From contig NC_080046.1 of assembly GCF_012489685.1 (NCBI RefSeq), positions 45,099,176-45,163,175 on the forward strand: DNA of 64,000 bases, written 5' to 3'. The translations under genes were made by a program, and so were the position numbers. The DNA comes from Lotus japonicus. Lineage: Eukaryota > Streptophyta > Magnoliopsida > Fabales > Fabaceae. Below the pieces are notes generated by a model, which worked only from the letters and a program-made list of their open reading frames with translations, was not told where the DNA came from and searched no databases. Numbering within the stretch: position 1 is the stretch's first letter; each line of letters opens with the position of its first letter. Positions 22,207 to 33,794 of the stretch are shown piece by piece.

Positions 22207-23385
22207 GGTGAAGAGGGATGTAAGGAGAGAGTAATTGGTGATGGTTGAAATTTAAAAGACCTGTAGTGGTCACAAACTCACAATTACAAAGCCAATGTAT
22301 TATTTTGACAACCCAGGATCATTCTAGTTGAGAACTAGATATTATATCATTGAAGGGGGAATAATAGAGTTGCAGACTTGCAGTGTTAGAAGGGGAAAGA
22401 AAGGTATTATGTTCTGGACAATTAATAAGAAAGGTATTATGTTCTGTTACTGTAAAGGAATATTTCACCAATGGGTGGTTGGTTGGTTCTTTTTGTGGAA
22501 ATTGACTCCCCCTTAAACCATGTATTGGGTTTAAGTCTTGTGAATGGAAAAAAAACACTTTTAGGATGATGTGGATATTTCAACTCGAACATAATTGTCT
22601 CACGTGGAATTGTATAAGGAAATAAAAAAAGTTTCATTTTTACTCTCCCTTATACTCTTTCTTCCCTTTCTTATTGGCTATAAGTTTCTTTTCTCTTTTT
22701 CTCATACATTAATGGAGTTTGTCTCATACTAATTAGCCAGTATGATGGAATGAATAGAGGAGAGGAGCTAAGAATGAGCCAATGTGCATTTGGATTTCCA
22801 TTAGGCTCAATGTATCAAATCACGTTTCACCAATCAATCCACGTTAAACTTAACTGGCAAACTCTAGATTCTCCGTTGACACCTTGAGATATGTGAAATC
22901 ACATTTGCCTTGATGTTGGCACTTGACTCTACCGCCAAAACATAGATACAAAAAGATTATGCAGAATTCACAACTCAGGACACATTAGAAGTACACTATC
23001 AAAGAAGGAAAGGGTTAAGTCAAACACTGTGATCACTAGCTAACTGTACAATTGGTTGAGAAAAAGATTAGGAAACTGAACAAAACTGATGATATCATGA
23101 GAGCTGACCTTCAATGATGAAAGGAGATCACATCATAACCACCTCATGTCTGATAAACAAAAAGAAAAGGAAGAAAGAGAGTTCTGACAGCAGAAACAAA
23201 AAGAAACATGCTCCTCTTTACACCTCTTTCAGTGAATCTTTCTTTAGGAAAAGAAAAGAAATCACCAAAACATAACTTGTTAGGTGCTTAACCAAGTATG
23301 TACAAGTACAACTTCATGTGAAGTTTAACATAACATTCATTATACATACAAAATCTTGAAACTAAACACCAAGGCAAATTGGAAA
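22207..23385. promoter_or_regulatory. Shared intergenic region between divergent genes
   Basis: This 1.18-kb spacer separates the start of the broken NB-ARC copy (minus) from the start of the DUF4220 gene (plus), so both promoters must lie here. The half nearer the NB-ARC copy is duplicated upstream of the intact copy; the other half is unique. Exact promoter elements are not evident. Confidence 0.4.
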
Positions 23386-26300
23386 ATGGTTAACCCAATC
23401 CCAGAATTCTTGAAGAACACATGGTCCAATTGGAATATAAGGATTGTTATCCTCACTAGTCTGTGCCTACAGATTACTCTCATCTTCTTGGCACCGTTCA
23501 GAAAACGGACCAGAAAACGCACCCTGGCGATTTTGCTATGGTCTACATACCTTCTTGCAGATTACACTGCAAACTTCTGCATTGGACTAATTTCCAACAA
23601 GTATGGAGACAAAGACACCAATATCTCCAACATCAATGACTTCGTGCTTACACTGTGGGCACCCTTTCTTCTGCTCCACTTGGGTGGCCCTGACACCATC
23701 ACTGCTTTTGCTCTGGAGGACAATGAGCTCTGGCTCAGGCACATGCTTGGCCTCATGGTTCAGCTCTGTTTAACAAGCTATGTCTTCATCTTGACACTCC
23801 CTGAAAACACTTTGTGGATTCCAACAGTTCTGGTTTTCATGTCAGGAATCATCAAATATGCAGAGAGGACTCGGTCCCTTCAGCTTGCAAGCATTGACAA
23901 CTTCAGACAGTCCATGACTCGTGTACCAGATCCCGGTAATGTTGGAACAATGACATTCTAAGTTTTATTGATATTAGTTATTTTTCATTTGTAACCGTTA
24001 TAAATTGATTGAACGGTTTTAAATTGTGGTTGTGGTCGCGGTTGCCTCTGCGTTGTGGAATTGCGAACTCAATGTGGGATGATGCAGCCGCAATTGCACT
24101 CCTAATGTCAATACTGCGGTTGCGGACAGCAATTTGAAACCATTTGATGATTATGAGATTTAAATTCACTAGTTGTTTTTTAAAAATTTACATGTCAACT
24201 TCATTCATAAATAGGGGAGATATTTACATCAATATGAACAGACAAAATAGAATTATATTCTCTCATTTTCTAATTCTTCATCTCTCTCACCTTCTCTTCT
24301 TATTTTTCTTCATTTTCTAGGTAATTGTATTGTGAAGTTGTGAAATTCCGAAACCATTAGTCTCCCAGAATTCTTGCTTTTAAGGCAGTGGTTCATCTAC
24401 CACATAACCATTCTTCCATTCATCTCCTTATATATTTTTTTTTCTAACAGGTCCCAATTATGCTAAACTCATGGAGGAATACAAGTCTAGGAAAGATGCA
24501 GGACTTCCCACTAAAATAGTTTCTATGCCGGAACTAGCAGAACAAGGCTTGATCACACCAATGGTTGGTCCTGATGTTAATGCTGATGCTGATGCTGATG
24601 CTACTAACAAGGGAAAGAACAATGACATTGAAAAACAATCATCTGAGGTTGCTGATAGTGACTCAGCTAGCAAGCACGAGCAAGAAAAACTCGACGATGT
24701 GGATGTGGTGAGGGACGCTTATCACCACTTCAACACATTCAAAGGACTAATCGTCGACATGATCTTCAGCTTCCGCGAGCGCAATGAGAGCCGCGAGTAT
24801 TTCCTCTCGCAAACCGCAGTGGATGCTCTGAGAGTGATAGAGGTCGAACTCAACTTCATGTATGAAGCTTTCTACACCAAGGCCTCGGTGGTGCGCGACA
24901 AGGTAGGCTACTTATTCAGATTCGTGGGGGTTTGTTCTATTGTGGCAGCCCTGGTACTCTTTGTTTTAGACCAAAAACATGGTTGTGACAAGTTTGATAT
25001 CATGGTCACTTACACCTTGTTCTATGGTGCTGTGGCCTTGGATTTGGTGTCCTTGTTGATGCTCATTTTCTCTGATCACACTTATGCATCCTTTGCTCAC
25101 CCTCAAAGAAATTATTGTACTAGGGGCATTGGAAAATTTGCAATTTCTGTTTTCAAAACTTACCTCAAGCTCAAGAGACCAACATGGCAAGAAAAACCCG
25201 AAAGGAAAGGGAAAATCTTGTCTACTCGAACATTGTCACGAAGGTGGTCTGGTTCCATCTCAGAATTCAACTTGGTGTCATACATTCTCAACAAGAGGGG
25301 TTCTTGGGTGGATAAAGTCATTGATTACATTGGAGCCACTGAGCTTGTGGAGCAATGGAGATATGAAAAGAAGAAGCCATTGCTTCAAGACCTTTGGATC
25401 TTCATCTTCAAGGAGCTCGAAAGAAAATCTGGGGACGCGGATGATGTGGAAACTATACAAAGAATCTGTTCCTCTAGAGGTGCCTGGGTTATCCAAGAAG
25501 GTCAAGTGCTGAGAGATGACATAAACAGATTGATGCCTTATGTGGATGCTAACACTGTCACTTTTGACCAAAGCCTTATTCTGTGGCACATTGCCACTGA
25601 TCTTTTGTTCTATGAAGAAAAAGTGATTCAAGTAAGCAACATTGATCATGAAACTGATGAAGATGTCCAACGCAATTTCAGTAAGCTTCTTTCGGATTAT
25701 ATGCTGTACCTCTTAATCATGCAACCTACCATGATGTCTGCTGTGAGAGGAATTGGGCAGATAAGGTTCCAAGACACATGTGCTGAGGCTATTAAGTTTT
25801 TTGAGAAGAGGGATATAATGGCAGAGAAAGAAAAAGGAAATGATGCATTTTCTAAGAACTTTTGGAATAGACTAATTGATTTAGGAAAGAAGAAATTTCA
25901 TAAGTCCACTAGGAAAATTGAAAAGAATATTGAACACCAAAAAGAGGCTTGCAGCAAACTTAGTGGTGTGTGCACAGAACAAGAACCTTCTTCTGTGAAG
26001 GGAGATAGGAGCAAATCGGTGTTGTTTGACGGGTGCAGGCTGGCGTACGAGTTGAAAAATTTGAAGGAGAAGAAGAACAAGTGGAAGATCATGGCTCAGG
26101 TGTGGGTGGAGTTGTTGTCATATGCAGCTTGTAGTTGCAGGCCTATCACACATGTGCAGCAACTTAGTAAAGGTGGAGAGTTCATGTCACTTGTTTGGCT
26201 ATTGATGACTCATTTAGGCCTTGCCAAACAGTTTCAGATCAAGGAGGGGCATGCAAGGGCCAAACTGATCGTGGGTGAAGAGGACATCCAAACCAGCTGA
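23386..26300 (+). CDS. DUF4220/DUF594 multi-pass membrane protein, two exons
   Basis: Exons 23386-23935 and 24451-26300 join in frame at a glycine codon (CCCG|GTAATG donor, CTAACAG|GTCCC acceptor) giving DPGPNYAKLMEEY; total 799 aa. Exon 1 encodes about five hydrophobic helices (for example IVILTSLCLQITLIFLAPF and LAILLWSTYLLADYTANF) and the family-typical stretch LWAPFLLLHLGGPDTITAF. Exon 2 adds two more (VCSIVAALVLFVLD, TLFYGAVALDLVSLLMLIF) and a soluble C-terminal part ending in the DUF594 motif SYAACSCRPITHVQQLSKGG near residue 735. A GCTGAT microsatellite encodes an Ala-Asp run near residue 225. The family is plant-specific, often found in large clusters, and has no established function. 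ATG 23386 was chosen because the frame upstream has only a TTG. The 515-bp intron carries a small inverted-repeat element. Confidence 0.87.
24015..24141. mobile_element. Small MITE-like element in the DUF4220 intron
   Basis: Begins GGTTTTAAATTG and ends CAATTTGAAACC (12-bp terminal inverted repeat, one mismatch), with GC-rich subterminal GCGGTTGC motifs unlike the AT-rich intron. No clear target duplication was found, so the superfamily is open. Confidence 0.55.
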
Positions 26301-27870
26301 TACAAATTCTTCCATTTTTCACTTTTCTGCTAGTTGAGGATATTATTACATATCTATTTTATCTTTTTGTTTAATCTTAATGTTTTGAAATAGTTACTCA
26401 TACTTTTCTTCAGGTTGCTGGGGAGAAGGCTTTGTTGTCATACTCTCATTTCTCTTTGTTTTTTCTTTCTTTCCTCATTTTGGATATGGGTGGAAATGAA
26501 AATAACATTAGTATGTTGAATAATTAGCTAATATACTTTCGATGCTTCTCAACAATCTATCTATCAATCTATCTATCTATCTATTATAATATAGGAATTG
26601 TGAAGCGCGCGATATGACGCAGCCAACTCAACTTACTTCTATTCCTTAAATTTGCCACATCAGATTTAACTTTGACATGTCAAAATATCTCAACACTTCT
26701 CATTTCGTTTTATCCCTGAGTTGATGTTGTAAACTTTGCACACCATAACCATTATTCCGTTAATATGCCACTATTATTCCGTTACATTACAAATTTTTCT
26801 AATACCAATATTCCACTAGGCGCATTAAAACTTTGCAAAACCTTGCATTCTGTTACTCTGACTCCATCATATCTATATCTATGAATTATAATAGACTGTG
26901 TACACATTTTTATTGTGTGTCATTTCATCTTCTAAAACCTTCAATGCTCACTGTTCTATGCATCTTTATCTTGTGGTAGTTTCATTTTTTAAAACCTTCA
27001 ACACTCATTCATTTCACATTACATTTATTTTCTAGACCCTTCATACTCATTCACAATGAGCATCCTCCCTCCCTCTTAAATGCTCTATAACCCCTCACAT
27101 CACCAAAGCAATTTTTATTTTTAGTCATTAATTTTTATTTTTAGTCATTTTCACATAACGACAGTAGAGGAGCAAAGAAATGATTACATAGCAAAGTTGA
27201 TTTTACAAAAAAATTCAAGAAGTTCTGCATGGGAGGGATGAAATTCATTGAGATACACATCCCAGAGATACCATCCATGGTAAGGCAAGCGTGCACAACC
27301 TGTTTTAGTGCTTTTTTAATATCTCTGTTGTGGTTGATGTAGTATCTAACAACAGCAATAATGTTAAAAAAAATAGAGCAGGTGGTGCTTTTGGGTAACT
27401 AAACATAATCTGATGGGTGCTAAATTTTATATTACTCTCAGGTTAGAGAAGATGTTTAAGTTTTACCTCAACCTTTCCCTGTTTCTGGGTGCATGGCACC
27501 ACCTATGCAACCTTTTGCTCTGACAGGTAGTCACTTAATTAACAACTCAGGCATCCAATAATTTCTAACTGTAGTTGTTGGTTATAGTATCATATTGAAT
27601 ATTTTTTCTTATCAGGTTGTTAATCTTACGGAAACACAAGAATTGTCCAATAAAAAATGACATATATGTCTTCTTCAAAGTAATATATCAGCTAGGGATG
27701 ACAATGGGTCTCGGACCCATAGGGTACCCGCAAAAAATACCCACTATGAATAGGGTAAAAATCCGCTAGATGGGTATGGGGTTGGGTATGGGTAATTACC
27801 CGCAAAAAGTATTGAGTATGGGTGCGGGTATGGTTCTATAGTACCCAACCCGTCCCATACCCGCACACAC

Positions 27871-28263
<393 letters not shown>

Positions 28264-28265
28264 TT

Positions 28266-28283
28266 TGGCGCCGTCTGTGGGGA
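28266..28283 (+). other. Primer-binding site of the gypsy element
   Basis: TGGCGCCGTCTGTGGGGA, two bases after the LTR end. The first nine bases complement the 3' end of plant tRNA-Asp as I remember it (ending GGCGCCA); the rest matches less well. This is where a tRNA primes minus-strand cDNA. Confidence 0.7.
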
Positions 28284-28427
28284 CTGTAAACTTTCTACTC
28301 CCATTCACGTGGATTGATTGTGCAGGAAGTTATCTCTGTTGGTGATTAGGCAATTCTCTGGTCTTTTGATTTTGATTCTGTAACCGGTGTTCGTTTTCCG
28401 ATCGAGTTTGCATCGTTCTTGGTTTGG

Positions 28428-29768
28428 ATGGAGACTCGACGCAGGAGGCAGCATCATTCACCAGTGCGACAGCAAATTTCGCCGCCTCGGCGGCCTCATC
28501 GTGTGATCCTGGATTCTCCGGTACGAACGGCGGGAGTACAGCCGCCTTCTCCTCCTCCGTCACCACCACCTCCTCCATCGCCTTCACAGGTTGGATCTCT
28601 GGAGCGCTCACCAGAGAATTCACCTGCTCCGGAGCAACAACCGGCGGTGACACAGGAGCAATGGCGCCATCTGATGCGCAGCATTGGCAACATCCAACAG
28701 AGGAATGAGCATCTACAGGCTCAAATGGATTTCTACCGTCGCGAGCAGCGGGACGATGGAAGCAGAGAAGCAGATTCTGTGGCTGAGTTCCGTCCGTTCT
28801 CGGAGGATGTTGAGAGTGTGGCGATTCCGGATAATATGAAAACGTTAGTTCTGGATTCTTACAGCGGAGATTCCGATCCGAAGGATCATCTTCTGTATTT
28901 CAATACGAAGATGGTGATAATTGCGGCGTCAGATGCGGTGAAGTGCAGGATGTTTCCATCGACGTTCAAATCGACGGCGATGGCGTGGTTCACAACTTTG
29001 CCGCGCGGATCGATTTCAAATTTCAGAGACTTCTCATCCAAGTTTCTAGTGCAATTCTCGGCGAATAAGAATCAGCCGGTGACGATCAATGACCTATATA
29101 ATATTCGCCAGCAAGAAGGAGAGTCACTGAAAGAGTACATGGCAAGGTACAGCGCAGTGTCGGTCAAGGTTGAGGACGAGGAGCCTCGAGCTTGTGCTCT
29201 AGCATTTAAAAACGGTTTGCTACCGGGAGGGTTGAACAGCAAATTGACACGTAAGCCGGCGCGTTCGATGGAGGAGATGCGTGCTCGCGCCAGCACTTAT
29301 ATTCTTGATGAGGAGGACGACGCTTTCAAAAGAAAGCGCGCGAAGTTGGAAAAGGGCGACACGTCGCCCAAGCGCGCGAAAAAAGATAAGAATGGCGAAG
29401 ATAAGGGGGATAGCAAGCAGCAAAGGCAAGATAAAGGGAAGGCGGCATTGAGGCCGACCAAGGAGCAGTTGTATCCACGGCGTGATGATTATGAACAACG
29501 CCGGCCATGGCAATCCAAGTCCCATCGCCAGCGGGAGGAAGCTGACATGGTAATGAATACTGAGTTAACGGATATACTCCGCGGGGCGAGGGGCGCAAAT
29601 CTAGTGGATGAGTCAGAGGCCCCTAAGTATCAATCACGGGACGCCAATCCCAAGAAGTGGTGTGAATTCCATCGGTCCGCCGGGCACGGCACAGACGACT
29701 GCTGGACTTTGCAGCGGGAAATTGATAAGTTGATTCGGGCGGGATATCAAGGAAATTGCCAAGGCTAG
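28428..29768 (+). CDS. Gag of the Tat-type gypsy element
   Basis: 446 aa, starting METRRRRQ, the first ATG after the primer-binding site (the frame upstream has only a TTG). The N terminus is Arg- and Pro-rich. The middle carries the retrotransposon gag domain (AWFTTLPRGSISNFRDFSSK, then EGESLKEYMARY). A Lys/Arg/Asp-rich linker follows, and the end WCEFHRSAGHGTDDCW is the modified zinc-knuckle-like region common in this lineage. Gag packages the element RNA into cytoplasmic particles. It ends in TAG at 29766-29768, in the same frame as pol, so in relatives the two are likely one continuous polyprotein. Confidence 0.92.
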   Translation: METRRRRQHHSPVRQQISPPRRPHRVILDSPVRTAGVQPPSPPPSPPPPPSPSQVGSLERSPENSPAPEQQPAVTQEQWRHLMRSIGNIQQRNEHLQAQMDFYRREQRDDGSREADSVAEFRPFSEDVESVAIPDNMKTLVLDSYSGDSDPKDHLLYFNTKMVIIAASDAVKCRMFPSTFKSTAMAWFTTLPRGSISNFRDFSSKFLVQFSANKNQPVTINDLYNIRQQEGESLKEYMARYSAVSVKVEDEEPRACALAFKNGLLPGGLNSKLTRKPARSMEEMRARASTYILDEEDDAFKRKRAKLEKGDTSPKRAKKDKNGEDKGDSKQQRQDKGKAALRPTKEQLYPRRDDYEQRRPWQSKSHRQREEADMVMNTELTDILRGARGANLVDESEAPKYQSRDANPKKWCEFHRSAGHGTDDCWTLQREIDKLIRAGYQGNCQG

Positions 29769-32700
29769 TGGCGCAACAACGGCGATCACAACAAAAAGCA
29801 TAAGCGAGAAGAGGAGCGAGTGGACACTAAGGGCAAGAAAAAGCAAGAATCAGCGGCTATCGCCACAAGAGGAGCTGATGACACGTTCGCTCAACACTCA
29901 GGACCGCCCGTCGGGACCATAAACACCATCGCTGGGGGATTTGGCGGCGGTGGCGACACCCATGCGGCGCGGAAACGCCATGTTCGTGCGGTTAATTCTG
30001 TTCATGAGGTCGCTTTTGGATTCGTACACCCTGACATAACAATCTCGATGGCAGACTTTGAGGGGATAAAGCCTCATAAGGATAACCCGATCGTAGTGCA
30101 GTTAAGGATGAACAGTTTCAACGTTAGAAGGGTACTCCTGGATCAGGGTAGTTCGGCTGATATTATCTATGGTGATGCATTCGACAAGTTGGGACTAACT
30201 GACAATGATCTGACTCCATATGCGGGAACCTTGGTAGGTTTCGCGGGGGAGCAAGTAATGGTGCGAGGATACATTGATCTAGACACAATATTCGGGGAAG
30301 ATGAGTGTGCCAGGGTTTTGAAGGTAAGGTATCTGGTTCTCCAGGTGGTGGCATCTTACAATGTCATTATTGGGCGGAATACGTTGAATCGACTTTGTGC
30401 TGTAATTTCAACAGCCCATTTGGCGGTCAAGTATCCGCTAAGCAGTGGAAAGGTTGGAAAGCTGAAGGTGGACCAGAAGATGGCGAGGGAGTGTTACAAT
30501 AATTGCCTTAACTTGTACGGCAAGAAGAGTGCGTTGGTCGGTCATAGATGTTACGAAATTGAAGCTTCGGATGAAAATCTTGACCCACGTGGCGAGGGGC
30601 GGGTAAACAGGCCCACGCCAATTGAGGACACGAAGGCGCTGAAGTTTGGCGATCGCACTTTGAAGATTGGGACCAGACTGACGGAAGAGCAGGAGACGCG
30701 CCTGACAAAGCTGCTTGGGGAGAACTTAGATTTGTTTGCTTGGAGCTGCAAAGACATGCCTGGAATTGATCCAAACTTCATCTGCCATCGATTAGCATTG
30801 AATCCAAGTGTCAAGCCAGTTTCACAACTCAGGCGGCGCTTGGGAGGAGACAAGGGAAAGGCGGTTCAACAGGAAGTTGACAAGTTGCTGGCGGCAGAGT
30901 TCATCAGGGAAGTGAAGTATCTGACGTGGTTGGCGAACGTCGTAATGGTGAAGAAGGCGAACGGGAAGTGGCGAATGTGTGTAGATTACACCGATTTAAA
31001 CAAAGCATGTCCAAAAGATTCGTATCCCCTTCCCAGCATTGATAGCCTCGTTGATGGTGCCTCGGGCAATGAACTGCTTAGCTTGATGGATGCTTATTCT
31101 GGCTATCATCAAATCCGCATGCACCCGGCAGACGAGGACAAAACGGCTTTCAAGACCGCCAGAGTAAATTATTGCTATCGCACCATGCCGTTTGGACTAA
31201 AGAACGCTGGGGCGACCTACCAAAGATTGATGGATAGGGTTTTTGCTGGGCAGGTAGGGAGAAACATGGAAGTTTACGTCGATGATATGATCGTTAAGTC
31301 AGTACGTGGTTTGGATCATCATCAAGATCTGGAAGAAGCATTCGGCGAGATCAGGAAGCACAATATGCGCCTTAACCCGGAGAAGTGCTCTTTTGGTGTT
31401 CAGGGTGGCAAGTTTCTGGGATTCATGATCACATCCAGGGGAATAGAGATAAACCCGGACAAATGCAAGGCGATTCAGCAGATGAAAAGTCCCTCTAATG
31501 TGAAAGAAGTCCAACGTTTAACCGGGCGAATAGCAGCTCTATCTCGTTTTCTCCCTAAGTCTGGTGATAGATCTTTCCCATTTTTCAAGTGTCTTCGAAA
31601 AAATGCTGCATTCGAGTGGACAGTGGAGTGTGAGGAAGCTTTTGTTCGCCTCAAAGAACTCCTGTCATCACCGCCGATTTTGTCAAAACCAATGCAGGGG
31701 CACCCGCTGCACTTGTATTTTGCTGTGAGTGATAGTGCTCTGAGTTCTGTGATATTGCAGGAGGTGGATGGCGAACATCGAGTCATTTATTTCGTTAGCC
31801 ACACACTCCAGGGCGCAGAGGTCAGATACCAGAAAATCGAGAAGGCAGCATTGGCGGTCCTCGTCACCGCCCGGCGGCTAAGACCTTACTTTCAGAGTTT
31901 TCCAGTAAGGGTGCGAACGGATTTACCCCTGAGACAAGTGTTGCAAAAACCGGATTTGTCAGGCAGATTGGTCGCCTGGTCGGTTGAATTGTCCGAATAT
32001 GGTTTGCAATACGATAAACGAGGCAAGGTTGGCGCACAGTCGCTGGCTGATTTTGTGGTGGAATTGACCCCAGATCGGTTTGAAAGAGTAGACACTCAGT
32101 GGACTCTCTTTGTAGATGGATCCTCCAATAGCAGTGGCAGTGGCGCGGGAGTAACGTTGGAAGGACCAGGAGATCTAGTACTGGAACAATCGCTGAAATT
32201 CGAGTTCAAGGCCACAAACAACCAGGCAGAGTATGAGGCTCTCATCGCCGGGTTGAAGTTGGCGCGTGAAGTAAAGATTGGAAGCTTGTTGATAAGAACG
32301 GACTCGCAGTTGGTGGAGAACCAAGTGAAAGGCACTTTCCAGGTCAAAGATCCTAATCTGATCAAGTACCTAGAGCGAGTGCGATATTTGATGACACTTT
32401 TTCAAGAGGTTGTGGTGGAATATGTTCCTCGGACTGAAAACCAGCGGGCGGACGCGTTGGCCAAATTGGCGAGCACGCGGAAGCCCGGCAACAATAGAAG
32501 TGTGATTCAGGAAACACTGGCGTTCCCCAGCATTGAAGGCGAGCTCATGGCATGCGTGAACAGGGGAGCGACGTGGATGGGACCTATATTGTCCATCTTG
32601 GTGGGGGACCCAGCGGAAGTGGAGCAATGCACGAAGGAACAACGGCGGGAGGCGAGCCACTATACTCTCATCGACGGACATTTGTATCGCCGTGGTTTTT

Positions 32701-33794
32701 CGGCGCCATTGTTAAAATGCGTACCACCGGAAAAATACGAGGCGATAATGTCTGAGGTGCACGAGGGAGTGTGCGCAAGCCACATTGGGGGGAGATCTTT
32801 GGCTTGCAAGGTGTTGAGGGCGGGATTCTACTGGCCCACCCTCAGGAAAGACTGCATGGACTTTGTGAAAAAATGCAAAAAATGTCAAGTGTTTGCTGAT
32901 TTATCTAAGGCACCGCCAAAGGAGCAGGTAACGATGAGCGCCCCATGGCCCTTCGCCATGTGGGGGGTGGATCTAGTAGGGCCTTTTCCGATCGCCAGGT
33001 CGCAAATGAAGTTTATATTGGTAGCGGTGGATTATTTCACTAAATGGATTGAGGCCGAGCCCCTGGCCAAAATAACCTCTACGAAGATAGTCAACTTCTA
33101 CTGGAAGCGAATTGTTTGCAGGTTCGGGATCCCAAGGGCGATCGTATCCGACAACGGGACCCAGTTTTCAAGCAACCAAACTAGAGAATTTTGCAGGGAA
33201 ATGGGCATACAAATGAGGTTTGCCTCTGTGGAGCATCCGCAAGCAAACAGGCAAGTGGAATCTGCGAACAGGGTAATCCTGCGTGGATTAAGGCGACGGC
33301 TCAAGGAGGCTAAGGGAGCCTGGCTGGAGGAACTTCCGGTGGTGCTATGGTCATACAACACCACTGTGCAATCCACTACAAGGGAAACCCCCTTTAGAAT
33401 GACCTATGGGGTTGATGCTATGTTGCCAGTGGAGATTGACAACTTCACATGGCGAACCCAGCCAGATTTTGAAGGGGAGAATCAAGCCAATATGGCGGCG
33501 GAGTTGGACCTTTTGTCGGAAACGCGTGACGAGGCGCACATTCGGGAAACAGCGATGAAGCAGCGCGTGGCGGCAAAGTTCAACAGCAGGGTTCGCGTCC
33601 GAGATATGCAGGTCGGCGACCTGGTCCTCAAGTGGCGATCGGGAGCCCCGGGAAACAAGCTCACGCCTAACTGGGAAGGGCCCTACCGCATTATTAAAGT
33701 TCTTGGTAATGGGGCCTATCACTTAGAAGAGCTTGATGGAAGGCGGCTACCTCGGTCGTTCAATGGTTTGAGCTTGCGTTACTATTATAGTTGA
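29769..33794 (+). CDS. Pol of the Tat-type gypsy element (protease, RT, two RNase H, integrase)
   Basis: Open for 1341 codons directly after the gag TAG and in the gag frame. In order: aspartic protease LLDQGSSADI near residue 125; reverse transcriptase with LLSLMDAYSGYHQI and catalytic YVDD near 503; the usual RNase H (SDSALSSVILQE); and a second, plant-type RNase H from about 780 (LFVDGSSNSSGSGAG, TNNQAEYEALIAG). The integrase follows, with its His/Cys motif from about 998 and catalytic D near 1067, D near 1127 (SDNGTQF) and E near 1163 with the classical 35-residue gap. It would copy RNA to DNA in particles and insert it in the nucleus. All catalytic residues look intact. Without stop-codon readthrough it lacks an obvious start. 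Confidence 0.93.
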   Translation, partial: WRNNGDHNKKHKREEERVDTKGKKKQESAAIATRGADDTFAQHSGPPVGTINTIAGGFGGGGDTHAARKRHVRAVNSVHEVAFGFVHPDITISMADFEGIKPHKDNPIVVQLRMNSFNVRRVLLDQGSSADIIYGDAFDKLGLTDNDLTPYAGTLVGFAGEQVMVRGYIDLDTIFGEDECARVLKVRYLVLQVVASYNVIIGRNTLNRLCAVISTAHLAVKYPLSSGKVGKLKVDQKMARECYNNCLNLYGKKSALVGHRCYEIEASDENLDPRGEGRVNRPTPIEDTKALKFGDRTLKIGTRLTEEQETRLTKLLGENLDLFAWSCKDMPGIDPNFICHRLALNPSVKPVSQLRRRLGGDKGKAVQQEVDKLLAAEFIREVKYLTWLANVVMVKKANGKWRMCVDYTDLNKACPKDSYPLPSIDSLVDGASGNELLSLMDAYSGYHQIRMHPADEDKTAFKTARVNYCYRTMPFGLKNAGATYQRLMDRVFAGQVGRNMEVYVDDMIVKSVRGLDHHQDLEEAFGEIRKHNMRLNPEKCSFGVQGGKFLGFMITSRGIEINPDKCKAIQQMKSPSNVKEVQRLTGRIAALSRFLPKSGDRSFPFFKCLRKNAAFEWTVECEEAFVRLKELLSSPPILSKPMQGHPLHLYFAVSDSALSSVILQEVDGEHRVIYFVSHTLQGAEVRYQKIEKAALAVLVTARRLRPYFQSFPVRVRTDLPLRQVLQKPDLSGRLVAWSVELSEYGLQYDKRGKVGAQSLADFVVELTPDRFERVDTQWTLFVDGSSNSSGSGAGVTLEGPGDLVLEQSLKFEFKATNNQAEYEALIAGLKLAREVKIGSLLIRTDSQLVENQVKGTFQVKDPNLIKYLERVRYLMTLFQEVVVEYVPRTENQRADALAKLASTRKPGNNRSVIQETLAFPSIEGELMACVNRGATWMGPILSILVGDPAEVEQCTKEQRREASHYTLIDGHLYRRGFSAPLLKCVPPEKYEAIMSEVHEGVCASHIGGRSLACKVLRAGFYWPTLRKDCMDFVKKCKKCQVFADLSKAPPKEQVTMSAPWPFAMWGVDLVGPFPIARSQMKFILVAVDYFTKWIEAEPLAKITSTKIVNFYWKRIVCRFGIPRAIVSDNGTQFSSNQTREFCREMGIQMRFASVEHPQANRQVESANRVILRGLRRRLKEAKGAWLEELPVVLWSYNTTVQSTTRETPFRMTYGVDAMLPVEIDNFTWRTQPDFEGENQANMAAELDLLSETRDEAHIRETAMKQRVAAKFNSRVRVRDMQVGDLVLKWRSGAPGNKLTPNWEGPYRIIKVLGNGAYHLEELDGRRLPRSFNGLSLRYYYS

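Larger units (their letters stand above)
18820..23085. repeat. Tandem segmental duplication carrying two NB-ARC-only genes
   Basis: Unit 1 (about 18820-20710) and unit 2 (about 21005-23040) match across the 3' flank, coding region and promoter. Shared landmarks include ATGGTGAAGAGGGATGTA at the starts, GATCATTCTAGTTGAGAAC upstream, and GATTATGCAGAATTC further upstream. Unit 2 has extra sequence just 5' of the gene (about 22246-22283) and near 22770-22950. Coding identity by eye is above 90 percent. Confidence 0.8.

Noticed and set aside
28330..33794. Many antisense and alternative frames over gag and pol
   Set aside because: They are shadows of the GC-rich gag-pol frame; only the region 34737-37369 has an antisense frame with independent support.
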